Assembly (NCBI RefSeq): GCF_018409545.1
Contig: NZ_AP024563.1
Span: 664,501-728,500, forward strand
Direction of reading: 5' to 3'
DNA from: Allochromatium tepidum
GTDB taxonomy: Bacteria; Pseudomonadota; Gammaproteobacteria; Chromatiales; Chromatiaceae
DNA: 64,000 nucleotides
The notes under the pieces are model-generated. The model did not search any database. It was not told the origin of the DNA and worked only from the letters and a program-made list of their open reading frames with translations. The position numbers and the translations under genes are program-made. Below, piece after piece: positions 8,593-17,101 of this stretch; the stretch's first letter is position 1; each line of letters opens with the position of its first letter.

Positions 8593-10197
8593 CTAGTCGA
8601 GCGGTTTCTGCGGAGCCGTGGCCGGAGCCATGCCGCCCGCGTGACCGGCGTCGCACTCGTGATGATAGCGTCCGGTGTGCAGCGAACTCGGACCCAGACG
8701 CGCGAACTTGAACATCAGAAACATCTCGATGATGAACAGCAGCGTGTAGAAGAGGATGAAGCCCGACAGGCTTATCAGGATGTCGTTGGCCGTCAGGCTG
8801 GAGACGGCGATCGAGGTCGGCAGCACCTCGCCGATGGCCCAGGGTTGGCGTCCGAACTCGGCGACGAACCAGCCGGTCTCGGCGGCGATCCAGGGCACCG
8901 GGATGCTGTAGAGGAAGAGACGCAGCAGCCGGCGTTTCTCCTCGATGACGCGCTTGGCGTTGAAGTAGAAACCCAGCACCAGGAGCAGCAGCATCCAGAC
9001 CCCGGCCCCGACCATGATTCTGAACGTCCAGAACAGCGGCGCGACCTGGGGAATGGAGTCCTTGACCGCCAGTTGGATCTGCTCCTCGGTGGCCTCGGCC
9101 GGATTCTCGGTATAGCGCTTGAGCAGCAGACCATAGCCGAGATCCTTCTTGTGGTCCTCGAAGACGGCGCGGTTCTCGGGCGTGTCCTCGCCGCCGCGCA
9201 GACGCTCCAGATACTGATAGGCGATCATGCCGCTGCGGATGCGCACCTCGTGCTCGCGCATCAGATCCTTCAGACCCTTGACCTCGGTGTCGAGCGAGCG
9301 GGTGGCGATGAGTCCCAACAGCCAGGGCACCTTGACGGCGTCATGGGTCGTCTCGTCCTCGTTGTTCGGGCGTCCGTAGATCGTGAAGGCGGCGGGCGCC
9401 GGCTCGGTGTGCCATTCGGCCTCGATCGCCGCGAGCTTGACCTTCTGCACGTCGCCGACCTCGTAGCCGGACTCGTCGCCGAGCAGGATGACCGAGAGGA
9501 TGGAGGCCAGACCGAAGCCGACCGCCACCGAGAACGAGCGCTTGGCGAAGGCCAGGTCGCGTCCCTTGAGCATGTACCAGGCGCTGATGCCGAGCACGAA
9601 CATGGAGGCCGTCACATAGCCGGCGGCGACCGTGTGCACGAACTTGACCTGAGCGACCGGATTGAGCAGCAGCTCGCTGAAGCCGGTCATCTCCATGCGC
9701 ATGGTCTCGTAGCTGAACTCCGAGCCGACCGGATTCTGCATCCAGCCGTTGGCGACCAGGATCCAGAGCGCCGAGAGGTTGGAGCCGAGCGCGGTCAGGA
9801 AGGTGACGGTCAGGTGCTGGCGCTTGGAGAGCCGCTCCCAGCCGAGGAAGAACAGGCCGATGAAGGTCGACTCCAGGAAGAAGGCCATCAGGCCCTCGAT
9901 GGCCAGGGGCGCGCCGAAGACATCACCGACATAGTGGCTGTAATAGGCCCAGTTGGTGCCGAACTGGAACTCCATCGTGAGTCCGGTGGTGACGCCCAGG
10001 GCGAAGTTGATGCCGAACAGCTTGCCCCAGAACTTGGTCATGTCCCGGTAGATCTCGCGGCCGGTCATGACATAGACGCTCTCCATGATCACGAGGATCC
10101 AGGAGAGTCCGAGCGTCAGTGGAACGAAGAGGAAGTGATACATCGCCGTGATGGCGAATTGCCATCGCGAGAGTTCGACCATGGTACTGTCGAGCAT
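8593..10197 (-). CDS. cydA: Cytochrome bd ubiquinol oxidase subunit I
   Basis: A 534-residue haem-bearing subunit. [20 protein letters not shown] carries the first haem-ligand His; [14 protein letters not shown] is the conserved GRQPW motif of the long Q-loop class; the loop itself (about 255-390) is extended. It oxidises quinol and reduces oxygen without pumping protons. The ATG at 10197 has AGGAG 9 bases upstream; the next Met, five codons in, has none. First gene of cydABX. Confidence 0.96.
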   Translation of the reverse strand: MLDSTMVELSRWQFAITAMYHFLFVPLTLGLSWILVIMESVYVMTGREIYRDMTKFWGKLFGINFALGVTTGLTMEFQFGTNWAYYSHYVGDVFGAPLAIEGLMAFFLESTFIGLFFLGWERLSKRQHLTVTFLTALGSNLSALWILVANGWMQNPVGSEFSYETMRMEMTGFSELLLNPVAQVKFVHTVAAGYVTASMFVLGISAWYMLKGRDLAFAKRSFSVAVGFGLASILSVILLGDESGYEVGDVQKVKLAAIEAEWHTEPAPAAFTIYGRPNNEDETTHDAVKVPWLLGLIATRSLDTEVKGLKDLMREHEVRIRSGMIAYQYLERLRGGEDTPENRAVFEDHKKDLGYGLLLKRYTENPAEATEEQIQLAVKDSIPQVAPLFWTFRIMVGAGVWMLLLLVLGFYFNAKRVIEEKRRLLRLFLYSIPVPWIAAETGWFVAEFGRQPWAIGEVLPTSIAVSSLTANDILISLSGFILFYTLLFIIEMFLMFKFARLGPSSLHTGRYHHECDAGHAGGMAPATAPQKPLD

Positions 10198-10275
10198 GAG
10201 CGAGTCTCCTGAGATCCGGGACCGGGTGTCGCGGATGGTTGGTACATCGACGCTGGGCTCGCCCGGATCGGAGAT

Positions 10276-10310
10276 CCGCGGGCGAGCCGCGCCCGCGGCA
10301 GGAGACTATA
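10276..10310 (-). promoter_or_regulatory. cydA leader: possible -10 and GC hairpin
   Basis: On the minus strand TATAGT (10310-10305) could be a -10 box; no convincing -35 is visible, which fits an activator-dependent promoter. Just downstream is an 8-bp hairpin (CCGCGGGC 10276-10283, GCCCGCGG 10291-10298) in the leader. No TTGAT-N4-ATCAA FNR site was found in 10198-10426. Confidence 0.35.
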
Positions 10311-10426
10311 CCGGATCGGCCTTCTCGGGAATGACCTGAGTCAGCTTTGTTCGTCGAAAATGCTTATATGGAGGCAAAGCAGGCGCGGAGGCGTATCTAT
10401 TTCCGGGTCGCGATCTGAAGTCGAAC

Positions 10427-10834
10427 CTAGGCTCCGCCGGTCTGTCCATGCCCGTGTCCATGCCCATGCCCATGCCCATGCCCATGATCGTCGTCGTGCG
10501 GGGCCGGCGCCGGAAGCGGGCGGCCGGCGGCGAGATCGGCCGCCGCGCTCATGGGATCCGTGGCGCTGGTGGCATGGACCGCGATACCGTAGCGGGCCAT
10601 CCGGGTGCGGAAACCTTGGCCGGCGCTCTGGGTCAGGATGGCATCGAGTCCGCGTGTGAACAGCGGATGATCGTCGCCGTGATGATCGTGCAGCGAGAGT
10701 CCGGCGGGCAGATCCAGGCGCTCGATCTCGACCGGCTCGCCCCGGGCGTCGGCCTCCAGGATGAGGAAGCGCCGGGTCTTGCCGGCGTGTCCGGTGATGG
10801 TGCGGAAATTCTGACTGGTGACGGCGATGCGCAT
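10427..10834 (-). CDS. NifX/NifB-type dinitrogenase-cofactor domain protein with His-Gly tail
   Basis: A 135-residue protein. Residues 1-100 resemble the small RNase-H-like fold of NifX/NafY/NifB C-terminal proteins (MRIAVTSQNFRTITGHAGKT, later GFRTRMARYGIAVHATSATD). The last about 25 residues are Asp/His/Gly-rich with seven consecutive His-Gly pairs, a likely metal-binding tail. No nif genes are nearby; it follows an unknown gene and the FNR-like regulator and precedes cydABX, so a role in metal or cofactor handling for redox enzymes is only a guess. Confidence 0.75.
   Translation of the reverse strand: MRIAVTSQNFRTITGHAGKTRRFLILEADARGEPVEIERLDLPAGLSLHDHHGDDHPLFTRGLDAILTQSAGQGFRTRMARYGIAVHATSATDPMSAAADLAAGRPLPAPAPHDDDHGHGHGHGHGHGHGQTGGA
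10445..10486. repeat. Hexanucleotide tandem repeat encoding the His-Gly tail
   Basis: Seven six-base units with consensus CCCATG (variants TCCATG and CCCGTG), giving His-Gly on the minus strand. Such a tract can change in copy number by slippage without altering the reading frame. Confidence 0.75.
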
Positions 10835-10879
10835 GGCGTGCTCCGAAATCGCTGTGAGTTAGGGGGATATTCGTCGCGT

Positions 10880-11287
10880 TCAGGCCGCTTCGCGCCGGTT
10901 CTTGCACAGACCCATGGCCCAGTCCTCCATGACGGCGTTGGCCACCGGCATGGGTGTTTCCATGAAGGTGACCAGGAAACCCCGGTCGGTCTCGGCGATG
11001 CCGATCGAGCGCGGACGACAGGCGAGCAGCTCGGGCTTGGGTAGCGAGATGCCGAAGCAGAACACCAGGTTCCTGGCCGCGCGGATGCCCTCGCCGATGT
11101 GCCCCTCGGGCAGCGAGCGGGTATGGGCATAGTGGTCGAACTCGGCGATGAAGACCGCGCTGCGATGTGACTCGATGCAGGCACGGAAATAACCGCAGAT
11201 GGCCTCGACCGAATCGAAGGGCGTCTCCTCGCGCGCAATCTCCAGTGTGTAGATGGGATATTCGGCGAATGAGAGTGAGGGCTTCAT
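10880..11287 (-). CDS. Conserved hypothetical protein, 135 aa
   Basis: A cytoplasmic protein without signal peptide or membrane helix. Visible features include HRSAVFIAEFDHYAHTRSLP, the NLVFCFGISLPKPELLACRP segment with two Cys, and a C-terminal MEDWAMGLCKN. I cannot assign a function. It lies between the FNR-like regulator and the NifX-like gene on the same strand, 45 bases before the latter. An FNR-type palindrome with a suitably spaced -10 lies upstream, so expression is probably oxygen- or redox-linked. Confidence 0.7.
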   Translation of the reverse strand: MKPSLSFAEYPIYTLEIAREETPFDSVEAICGYFRACIESHRSAVFIAEFDHYAHTRSLPEGHIGEGIRAARNLVFCFGISLPKPELLACRPRSIGIAETDRGFLVTFMETPMPVANAVMEDWAMGLCKNRREAA

Positions 11288-11321
11288 GAGATCCTGGCCG
11301 TAGGCGACGGAATAGGTCGCC

Positions 11322-11364
11322 AGATTAGGAGCCTTGACACGCTCGGAGCATTGAAATCGGTCAA
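11322..11364 (-). promoter_or_regulatory. FNR/CRP-type operator and class II-like promoter
   Basis: TTGA-N6-TCAA at 11351-11364 matches the half-site layout of FNR-family operators. On the minus strand TAATCT (11327-11322) lies with its centre about 33 bases from the palindrome centre, close to the roughly 31-base spacing of a class II activated promoter. It drives the gene starting at 11287 and probably the NifX-like gene. Confidence 0.55.
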
Positions 11365-11393
11365 GCCGGAGCGATCGGCCGTCCAGGGATGCT

Positions 11394-12101
11394 TCAATCC
11401 TCCGCCAGCCGTCGCAGATTGGGGATGTCGAGCAGGAAGAGATTGGGCGCGGTTTCGACCAGGAGACTCTGACGCTTGAACTCGGCGATGGTGCGGCTGG
11501 CCGTCTCGGTGGTGACGCCGAGCATGGCGCCCATGTCCTCGCGGCTGAACAGCGGACACTCGCTGGTCTCGCGGTCGCGCACCAGACGCAGCAGCAGCCG
11601 CGCCACGCGCTGACGCGCCGAGCCGGTCGAGAGTTCGGTCAGCCAGGCATCGGCCTCGGTCAGGGCGCGCTGCCAGCGGGCCATGAGTTCGTGGTGCAGG
11701 GTCGGATTGACACGCCCGAGTTCGCGTACCAGACGTGCCGGGAAACGGCAGACCTCGGTGATGTGCAGGGCGATGGCGTCGTGCTGATAGCGATCGTCGA
11801 GCAGCGATTCCAGACCCAGCACATCGGTGGAGCGGACGACGCGCACGATGCGCTGGCTGCCGTCGGGCAGATACTGAACCAGCTTCAGCATCCCGGAGCG
11901 GACGGTGAACAGGTACTCGCCCGTGTCGCCCGCGAGATAGAGATGCGCGCCCGGTTTGAGCGTGAATTGGTCGATCGGCTCATGGATGTGTGCGAAGTCC
12001 GCTTCCTGCAGGCCGGAGAAGAGCACCGAGGTCCGTAGCGCGCAATCGAGACAATTGGCCTCGCCGGACCAGGCCTCACGAAGAGAGACTGTTTTCGTCA
12101 T
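11394..12101 (-). CDS. Crp/Fnr-family transcriptional regulator, incomplete FNR cysteine set
   Basis: A 235-residue regulator with cyclic-nucleotide-binding-like beta roll (about 30-140), dimer helix and winged HTH (about 165-225). The recognition helix VTTETASRTIAEF has the E-xx-SR arrangement of FNR. The N-terminus has C17-x2-C20 but Val where FNR has its third Cys (position 26); a further Cys (EVCRFP) aligns with the distal FNR ligand. Whether it binds an Fe-S cluster is therefore uncertain. It may act on the operator at 11351-11364 just downstream and on cydA. Confidence 0.85.
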   Translation of the reverse strand: MTKTVSLREAWSGEANCLDCALRTSVLFSGLQEADFAHIHEPIDQFTLKPGAHLYLAGDTGEYLFTVRSGMLKLVQYLPDGSQRIVRVVRSTDVLGLESLLDDRYQHDAIALHITEVCRFPARLVRELGRVNPTLHHELMARWQRALTEADAWLTELSTGSARQRVARLLLRLVRDRETSECPLFSREDMGAMLGVTTETASRTIAEFKRQSLLVETAPNLFLLDIPNLRRLAED

Positions 12102-12378
12102 CGGTAGCGATGGACTCCTAATCGGACCGCGTCCACGGGAGCGCGGCTCACTGCCTGGGGTCTGTCTCCATTCACGCCGGACTCATCGCGAATCGACGCG
12201 GCTGGAGCGATCGAAGTTACAATCTTACTCGAAGTCGGTGATCCAGGCGGGCTTGGCGTGTCATTGACAAAGCGCAATCGAGTGTCTGCGGTACCCTTTG
12301 CTCGAGATACGCGGTCGCCCGATGGGCGCCGGCGCGTGCTCCGACAACATTCATCCTCCGTGATTCCCTGGAAAGCGC

Positions 12379-14280
12379 ATGACCCTGCTCAGTCTCGATT
12401 CGATCGGTCTCTCCTACGGCCTGCCGCCCCTGCTCGACGAGGTCTCCTTCGCCGTCGAGCGCGGCGAGCGGATCTGTCTGATCGGGCGCAACGGGGCGGG
12501 CAAGTCCACACTGCTGCGGATCGTCGCCGGCGAGGTGCAGCCCGACAGCGGGCGGGTGCACGCCGGTCAGGGTCTGCGGATCGGGCGTCTGGCGCAGGAG
12601 GTGCCGGGGCATGTCGATGCCAGCGTCTTCGAGGTGGTCGCCGCCGGACTCGGCGAGCCGGGGGCGCTGGTGCACGAATATTTCACCCGCTCGCACGCGC
12701 TGGGAGCCGACGCGAGCGAGCAGGATCTGGCGCGGCTGGCCGAACTCCAGCATCAATTGGAGGATCAGGGCGGCTGGGAGATCGAGCAACGCACCGAGCG
12801 TGTCATCTCGCGGCTCGGACTCGATGGCGAGGCGCAACTCAAGTCGCTCTCGGGCGGAATGCAGCGGCGGGTGATGCTGGCGCGCGCCCTGGTGGTCGAG
12901 CCGGATCTGCTGCTGCTCGACGAGCCGACCAACCATCTCGACATCGACGGCATCGCCTGGCTGGAAGAGTTCCTGGTCGGCTTCCAGGGTGCGCTGCTGT
13001 TCATCACCCACGACCGGCGCTTCTTGCAGCGGGTCGCCACGCGCATCCTGGAACTCGATCGCGGTCGGCTGACCGACTGGCCGGGCGATTACGCCAACTA
13101 TCTGCGCCGGCGCGAGGAACGGCTCCATGCCGAGGCACAGGCCAACGCGCACTTCGACCGCAAGCTCGCGGAGGAAGAGGTCTGGATCCGGCAGGGTATC
13201 AAGGCACGGCGGACTCGCAACGAAGGTCGGGTGCGCGCGCTCGAATCCATGCGCGAGGAGCGTCGTGAGCGGCGCGAGCTCCAGGGTTCGGCGCGCATCC
13301 GGCTGAGCGAGTCGGATCGCTCGGGCAAGCTGGTGGTCGAGGCCGAGGGCGTGACGCATCGCTGGGGCGACAAGACCGTCATCCGCGATTTCTCGACCCT
13401 GATCCTGCGCGGCGACAAGATCGGCATCATCGGACCCAATGGCGCGGGCAAGAGCACGTTGCTCAAGCTCTTGCTCGGCGAGCTGGAACCGCAACAGGGC
13501 CGCATCCGGCGCGGCTCCAATCTCCAGATCGCCTATTTCGACCAGATGCGCGCGCAGCTCGACCCCGAGAAGAGCGTGCGCGACAACGTCGCCGGCGGCA
13601 GCGATCAGGTCGAGGTCGAGGGGATCGGTCGCCATGTGCTGTCCTATCTCAAGGACTTCCTGTTCACCCCGGAGCGCGCCCGTCAGCCGGTCAAGGCGCT
13701 CTCGGGCGGCGAGCGCAACCGCCTGCTGCTGGCCAAGCTCTTCACCCGTCCGGCCAATCTGCTGGTGCTCGACGAGCCGACCAATGATCTCGACACCGAG
13801 ACGCTGGAACTCCTGGAAGAACTGCTGCTGAACTACTCGGGAACGCTGCTGCTGGTCAGCCATGATCGCGCGTTGCTCGACAATGTCGTCACCGGCACGC
13901 TGGTGTTCGAGGGCGACGGGGTCGTGCGCGACTATGTCGGCGGCTATGAGGACTGGCTCAGGCAGCGTCCGCGTCCGGCCGAGCCGGCCCCGGCGGCCAA
14001 GTCGAGCACGCCCGCGACCCGGGCGGCCGAATCCAAGTCCAAACCCAAGCGCACCAGCGACAAGCTCAGCTTCAAGGAAACGCGCGAGCTGGCCGAGCTG
14101 CCGGGGCGTATCGAGTCGCTGGAGCAGGAACAGAGCGATCTGCACGCACGTCTGGCCGATCCGGCGCTCTATCAGGGCGACGGTGCCGAGGTCGTGACCG
14201 TCAAGGCACGTCTGGAGGCCGTCGACGCCGAGCTGGAAGCGGCCTATGCGCGTTGGGAGACACTGGCCGCGCGCGAGTGA
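12379..14280 (+). CDS. uup: ABC-F family ATPase (Uup-like)
   Basis: A 633-residue soluble protein with two ABC ATPase domains and no membrane part. Domain 1: Walker A GRNGAGKST, signature LSGGMQRR, Walker B LLLLDEPTNHLD. A linker (about 240-305) rich in Arg/Glu follows. Domain 2: Walker A GPNGAGKST, signature LSGGERNR, Walker B LLVLDEPTNDLD. The C-terminal about 85 residues form a Lys/Glu-rich coiled coil, as in Uup, which binds DNA and affects transposon excision; other ABC-F proteins act on the ribosome. Monocistronic or followed by the NTPase gene 49 bases on. Confidence 0.9.
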   Translation: MTLLSLDSIGLSYGLPPLLDEVSFAVERGERICLIGRNGAGKSTLLRIVAGEVQPDSGRVHAGQGLRIGRLAQEVPGHVDASVFEVVAAGLGEPGALVHEYFTRSHALGADASEQDLARLAELQHQLEDQGGWEIEQRTERVISRLGLDGEAQLKSLSGGMQRRVMLARALVVEPDLLLLDEPTNHLDIDGIAWLEEFLVGFQGALLFITHDRRFLQRVATRILELDRGRLTDWPGDYANYLRRREERLHAEAQANAHFDRKLAEEEVWIRQGIKARRTRNEGRVRALESMREERRERRELQGSARIRLSESDRSGKLVVEAEGVTHRWGDKTVIRDFSTLILRGDKIGIIGPNGAGKSTLLKLLLGELEPQQGRIRRGSNLQIAYFDQMRAQLDPEKSVRDNVAGGSDQVEVEGIGRHVLSYLKDFLFTPERARQPVKALSGGERNRLLLAKLFTRPANLLVLDEPTNDLDTETLELLEELLLNYSGTLLLVSHDRALLDNVVTGTLVFEGDGVVRDYVGGYEDWLRQRPRPAEPAPAAKSSTPATRAAESKSKPKRTSDKLSFKETRELAELPGRIESLEQEQSDLHARLADPALYQGDGAEVVTVKARLEAVDAELEAAYARWETLAARE

Positions 14281-14329
14281 GGCACCTGATCGAAGAACAT
14301 CCACATCCATCCATTTCGGAGTAGATCCA

Positions 14330-15268
14330 TTGAAATTCACGGTCGAGGAATTCCGCGCCTGGAAGCGTAAATGCGTGACCCTGCTCGGCATGTCCGGGGT
14401 CGGCAAGACCCATCTCTCGGGGCTGCTGCGCCGTCACGACTGGTTCCATTATTCGGGCGACTACCGCATCGGCACCCGTTATTTGGACGAGCCGATCCTG
14501 GATCTGATCAAGTCGCGTGCCATGCGCGATCCCTTTCTGCGCGATCTGCTGCGCCGCGACTGGATCACCATCCGCAACGTCATCAAGATCAATGACCTCG
14601 GCCCGGTGCTGAGCTTCATCGGCAAGCTCGGCAATCCGGAGCAGGGCGGGCTGCCGCTCGACGAGTTCAGCCGTCGTCAGGCGCTCTATCGCGAGGCCGA
14701 GATCGCGGCCATGTTCGACCTGCCCGAGTTCGTGCGCAAGGCCCAGGAGGTCTACGGTTACGCCCATCTGGTCAACGATGTCGGCGGCAGTCTGTGCGAG
14801 CTCGAAGAGCCGCGCGTCATCGACATGCTCGCCCGGCACAGCCTGATCCTCTACATCCGCGTGCCCGAGGCCGATGAGATCAAGCTCATCGAACGCGCCC
14901 AGGCCGATCCCAAGCCGCTCTACTATCGACCCGAGTTCCTGCAAACGGCGGTGAAGGACTATCTGGAACTGCGCCGGCTCGACTATGTGGCCCAGATCGA
15001 GCCGGACGATTTCACGCGCTGGGTCTTCCCGCGTCTGTTCCACTCGCGTGTGCCGCGCTATGAGGCCATCGCCCAGCCGCACGGTTATACCGTCTCCTCG
15101 GAAGACGTGGCCCAGGTGCGCGACGAGGCCGATTTCCTCGCCCTGGTCGAGTCGGCCATCGCGCGGAGTGCTTTAAAACGGACGGGCTCGACGGAATCGT
15201 TGCTGGACCTACAGGAACGGGCGCCGCACGATCCTGTCGAACCGAGCGCCATGACCGTCACTGACTGA
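14330..15268 (+). CDS. P-loop NTPase of unknown role
   Basis: A 312-residue protein with an N-terminal Walker A (LLGMSGVGKTH, about residues 16-26) and a possible Walker B-like strand LILYIRVPEADE (about 178-189). The centre and end (YYRPEFLQTAVKDYLELRRL, DFTRWVFPRLFHSRVPRYEA) look like a conserved unassigned domain. The TTG at 14330, with GGAG 8 bases upstream, is the best start; the longer open frame overlaps the previous gene and has no similarity. It ends 11 bases before the metA-type gene, so they are probably cotranscribed. Confidence 0.75.
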   Translation: MKFTVEEFRAWKRKCVTLLGMSGVGKTHLSGLLRRHDWFHYSGDYRIGTRYLDEPILDLIKSRAMRDPFLRDLLRRDWITIRNVIKINDLGPVLSFIGKLGNPEQGGLPLDEFSRRQALYREAEIAAMFDLPEFVRKAQEVYGYAHLVNDVGGSLCELEEPRVIDMLARHSLILYIRVPEADEIKLIERAQADPKPLYYRPEFLQTAVKDYLELRRLDYVAQIEPDDFTRWVFPRLFHSRVPRYEAIAQPHGYTVSSEDVAQVRDEADFLALVESAIARSALKRTGSTESLLDLQERAPHDPVEPSAMTVTD

Positions 15269-15279
15269 ACGCCGCTGTT

Positions 15280-16353
15280 ATGCCCATCGTCGCCCACAAT
15301 GACCTGCCCACCTTCGCCCGGTTGCGCGAGGAAGGGCAGCAGATCCTCGACCCGGATTTCGCGCTCCATCAGGACATCCGCGAACTGCACATCGGTCTGC
15401 TCAACATGATGCCGGATGCGGCCCTGGCGGCGACCGAGCGCCAGTTCTTCCGCCTGATCGGCGAGAGCAACCAGATCGCGCAGTTCTATGTGCATCCCTT
15501 CACGCTGAAAGAGCTGGAGCGCGGCCCCGAGGCGCGCGCCCATGTCGAGCGCTATTACCAGCCGTTCGACCGGATCCGCGCCGACGGCCTGGATGCACTC
15601 ATCATCACCGGCGCCAACGTCACCGGGCCGGATCTGGCGCTGGAGCCGTTCTGGGAGCCGCTGATCGAGGTGGTCGACTGGGCCTACGACAACGTCTGCT
15701 CGACGCTCTGCTCCTGTCTGGCGACCCATGCGGTGATGCAGTTCCGTTATGGCGAGCGGCGGCGCCGTCTGCCGGCCAAGCGCTGGGGGGTGTTTCCGCA
15801 TCGGGTGCTGGCGCGCACCCATCCGCTGGTGGCCGACGTCAATACCTGCTTCGACGTGCCGCATTCGCGTTTCAACGACATCAGTCACGGGCAGTTCGTC
15901 GGAGCCGGTCTGCATGTGCTGGTGGAGAGCGAGGAGGCGGGGGTGCATCTGGCGGTCAGTCCGGACGGCTTCCGGCAGGTCTTGTTCCAGGGGCATCCCG
16001 AGTACGACACCATTTCACTGCTCAAGGAATACAAGCGTGAGGTCGGGCGCTTCGCCGCCGGCACGCGGTCCGACTATCCGCCGTTTCCGGACAACTACTT
16101 CGGCTTACAGGCACGAGCTATCCTCGATGAGCACCGCGAGCGCGTCATCCGGGCGCTCGATCGGGGTCAGCCCGTCCCGGATCTGCCCGAACGGCTCATC
16201 ACCGCCAGTCTCAACAACACCTGGCACGACACCGCCGAGGGTGTCATCGGCAACTGGATGGGGCTCATCTATAAGATCACGCATCATGACCGCCGCCAGA
16301 CCTTCATGGCGGGCATCGATCCGAACGATCCGCTCGGGCTGGGATGGTCTTGA
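15280..16353 (+). CDS. metA: Homoserine O-acyltransferase, MetA family
   Basis: A 357-residue enzyme that activates homoserine for methionine synthesis. The glutamine-amidotransferase-like fold is visible: nucleophile Cys in SCLATHAVMQFRYG, then LFQGHPEYD with the catalytic His and Glu. HIGLLNMMPDAALAATERQF is the family N-terminal motif. In the substrate-choice loop, where E. coli has G and Bacillus has E after TGAP(L/V), this protein reads TGANVTG, with Thr at that place, so succinyl versus acetyl preference cannot be assigned. It follows the NTPase gene. Confidence 0.88.
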   Translation: MPIVAHNDLPTFARLREEGQQILDPDFALHQDIRELHIGLLNMMPDAALAATERQFFRLIGESNQIAQFYVHPFTLKELERGPEARAHVERYYQPFDRIRADGLDALIITGANVTGPDLALEPFWEPLIEVVDWAYDNVCSTLCSCLATHAVMQFRYGERRRRLPAKRWGVFPHRVLARTHPLVADVNTCFDVPHSRFNDISHGQFVGAGLHVLVESEEAGVHLAVSPDGFRQVLFQGHPEYDTISLLKEYKREVGRFAAGTRSDYPPFPDNYFGLQARAILDEHRERVIRALDRGQPVPDLPERLITASLNNTWHDTAEGVIGNWMGLIYKITHHDRRQTFMAGIDPNDPLGLGWS

Positions 16354-16652
16354 GCTGAACGCGGTCATGTGTGTGATTCCTGCCACAGATGGCGAGTGTC
16401 CATTCATGACGCGCAAATGTTCGAATATCAGCCATACATCACGTTTTTTGCACAAAATCCGGACGGGCGGCGGTTGTTGTTTGTTGCATCCATGTACTAG
16501 AATGAAGTCATGGATTGCTGTATGCAGCCGAAATGAGACAGGCGCTGTTGCGTGCATGACTCAATTTCAGCTCGACGAATCCCGGTGTGTGGTTTCCTCC
16601 TGTATATCAGCAGTCATCTTCATACATTTATTTTCGCGACGAAGGCCAGGAC
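16354..16652. other. Intergenic stretch upstream of the 91-aa gene
   Basis: About 300 bases without a convincing gene. It is richer in A/T than its surroundings. A weak promoter (TTGTTG, 18 bases, TAGAAT near 16473-16505) could serve the gene at 16653. No repeat or hairpin of note was seen. Confidence 0.4.
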
Positions 16653-16928
16653 ATGTTCGAATCCAATCAGAATACGATCCGCTACAAGTGGGATCCCGAG
16701 ACCTCCACCGGCTATCAGCTACGCTTCGACGCCGAGGGCGCGGCCAAGGGCGGTCACTATTGCTTCCATGTCGAGGACTGGAACTGCCGCACCGTCACCA
16801 ACGAGTGGCCGTGCCAGGATCTGACCGAGGCGCTGGAAGTCCTCAACCACTTCTTCACCGTCGACGTCCAGCAGGAGCGCGAGCGTCTGAGCGCCTGGCT
16901 GCCCGCCGAGTACCGCGCCGCCGCCTGA
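16653..16928 (+). CDS. Small conserved hypothetical protein next to soeABC, 91 aa
   Basis: A 91-residue soluble acidic protein with N-terminal beta-like segments (TIRYKWDPETSTGYQLRFDA), a His/Cys/Trp-rich centre (GGHYCFHVEDWNCRTVTNEW, PCQD) and a C-terminal helix (LTEALEVLNHFFTVDVQQER). The ATG at 16653 is chosen; an in-frame GTG lies 22 codons upstream. It has its own terminator, so it is not in the soe operon, although it faces the same way. Function unknown. Confidence 0.7.
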   Translation: MFESNQNTIRYKWDPETSTGYQLRFDAEGAAKGGHYCFHVEDWNCRTVTNEWPCQDLTEALEVLNHFFTVDVQQERERLSAWLPAEYRAAA

Positions 16929-16959
16929 TCCCATCGCCTCCGCTTCCTCCGCTCGAAAC

Positions 16960-16981
16960 AGGCCGCTGTGTGCGGCCTTTT
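16960..16981 (+). terminator. Rho-independent terminator of the 91-aa gene
   Basis: AGGCCGC / GCGGCCT stem with a TGTGT loop and a four-T run, 32 bases past the stop codon. It separates this gene from the soeABC transcript. Confidence 0.75.
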
Positions 16982-17027
16982 CATTGCGCGCTCTCCGGAC
17001 GCTCGAAATACTGAGTATTGAGCCGGT

Positions 17028-17057
17028 TTGAAACCACGGACCTTTGAATATTAGAAT
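17028..17057 (+). promoter_or_regulatory. Predicted soeA promoter
   Basis: TTGAAA (17028-17033), 18 bases, TAGAAT (17052-17057), followed by the soeA start at 17102. No recognisable activator site was seen nearby. Confidence 0.5.
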
Positions 17058-17101
17058 GCGACGATTGTCTCGTCCGTCATCCCCCGCGAAAGGTACCCCC
17101 C

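Noticed and set aside
8131-10212. 693-codon open frame on the plus strand opposite cydA and cydB
   Set aside because: It is exactly antisense to two well-recognised genes and has a low-complexity Glu/Asp/His/Gly composition, as expected from high-GC codon bias.
10198-10426. FNR box for cydA
   Set aside because: No TTGAT-N4-ATCAA or close variant is present in the interval; only a possible -10 and a leader hairpin are visible.
10445-10486. Tandem hexamers considered as a CRISPR-like array
   Set aside because: Units are six bases with no spacers and lie within a coding region. No CRISPR array was found in the window.
12217-14406. 729-codon minus-strand frame opposite the ABC-F gene
   Set aside because: The opposite strand encodes two complete ABC domains; the antisense frame shows no family.
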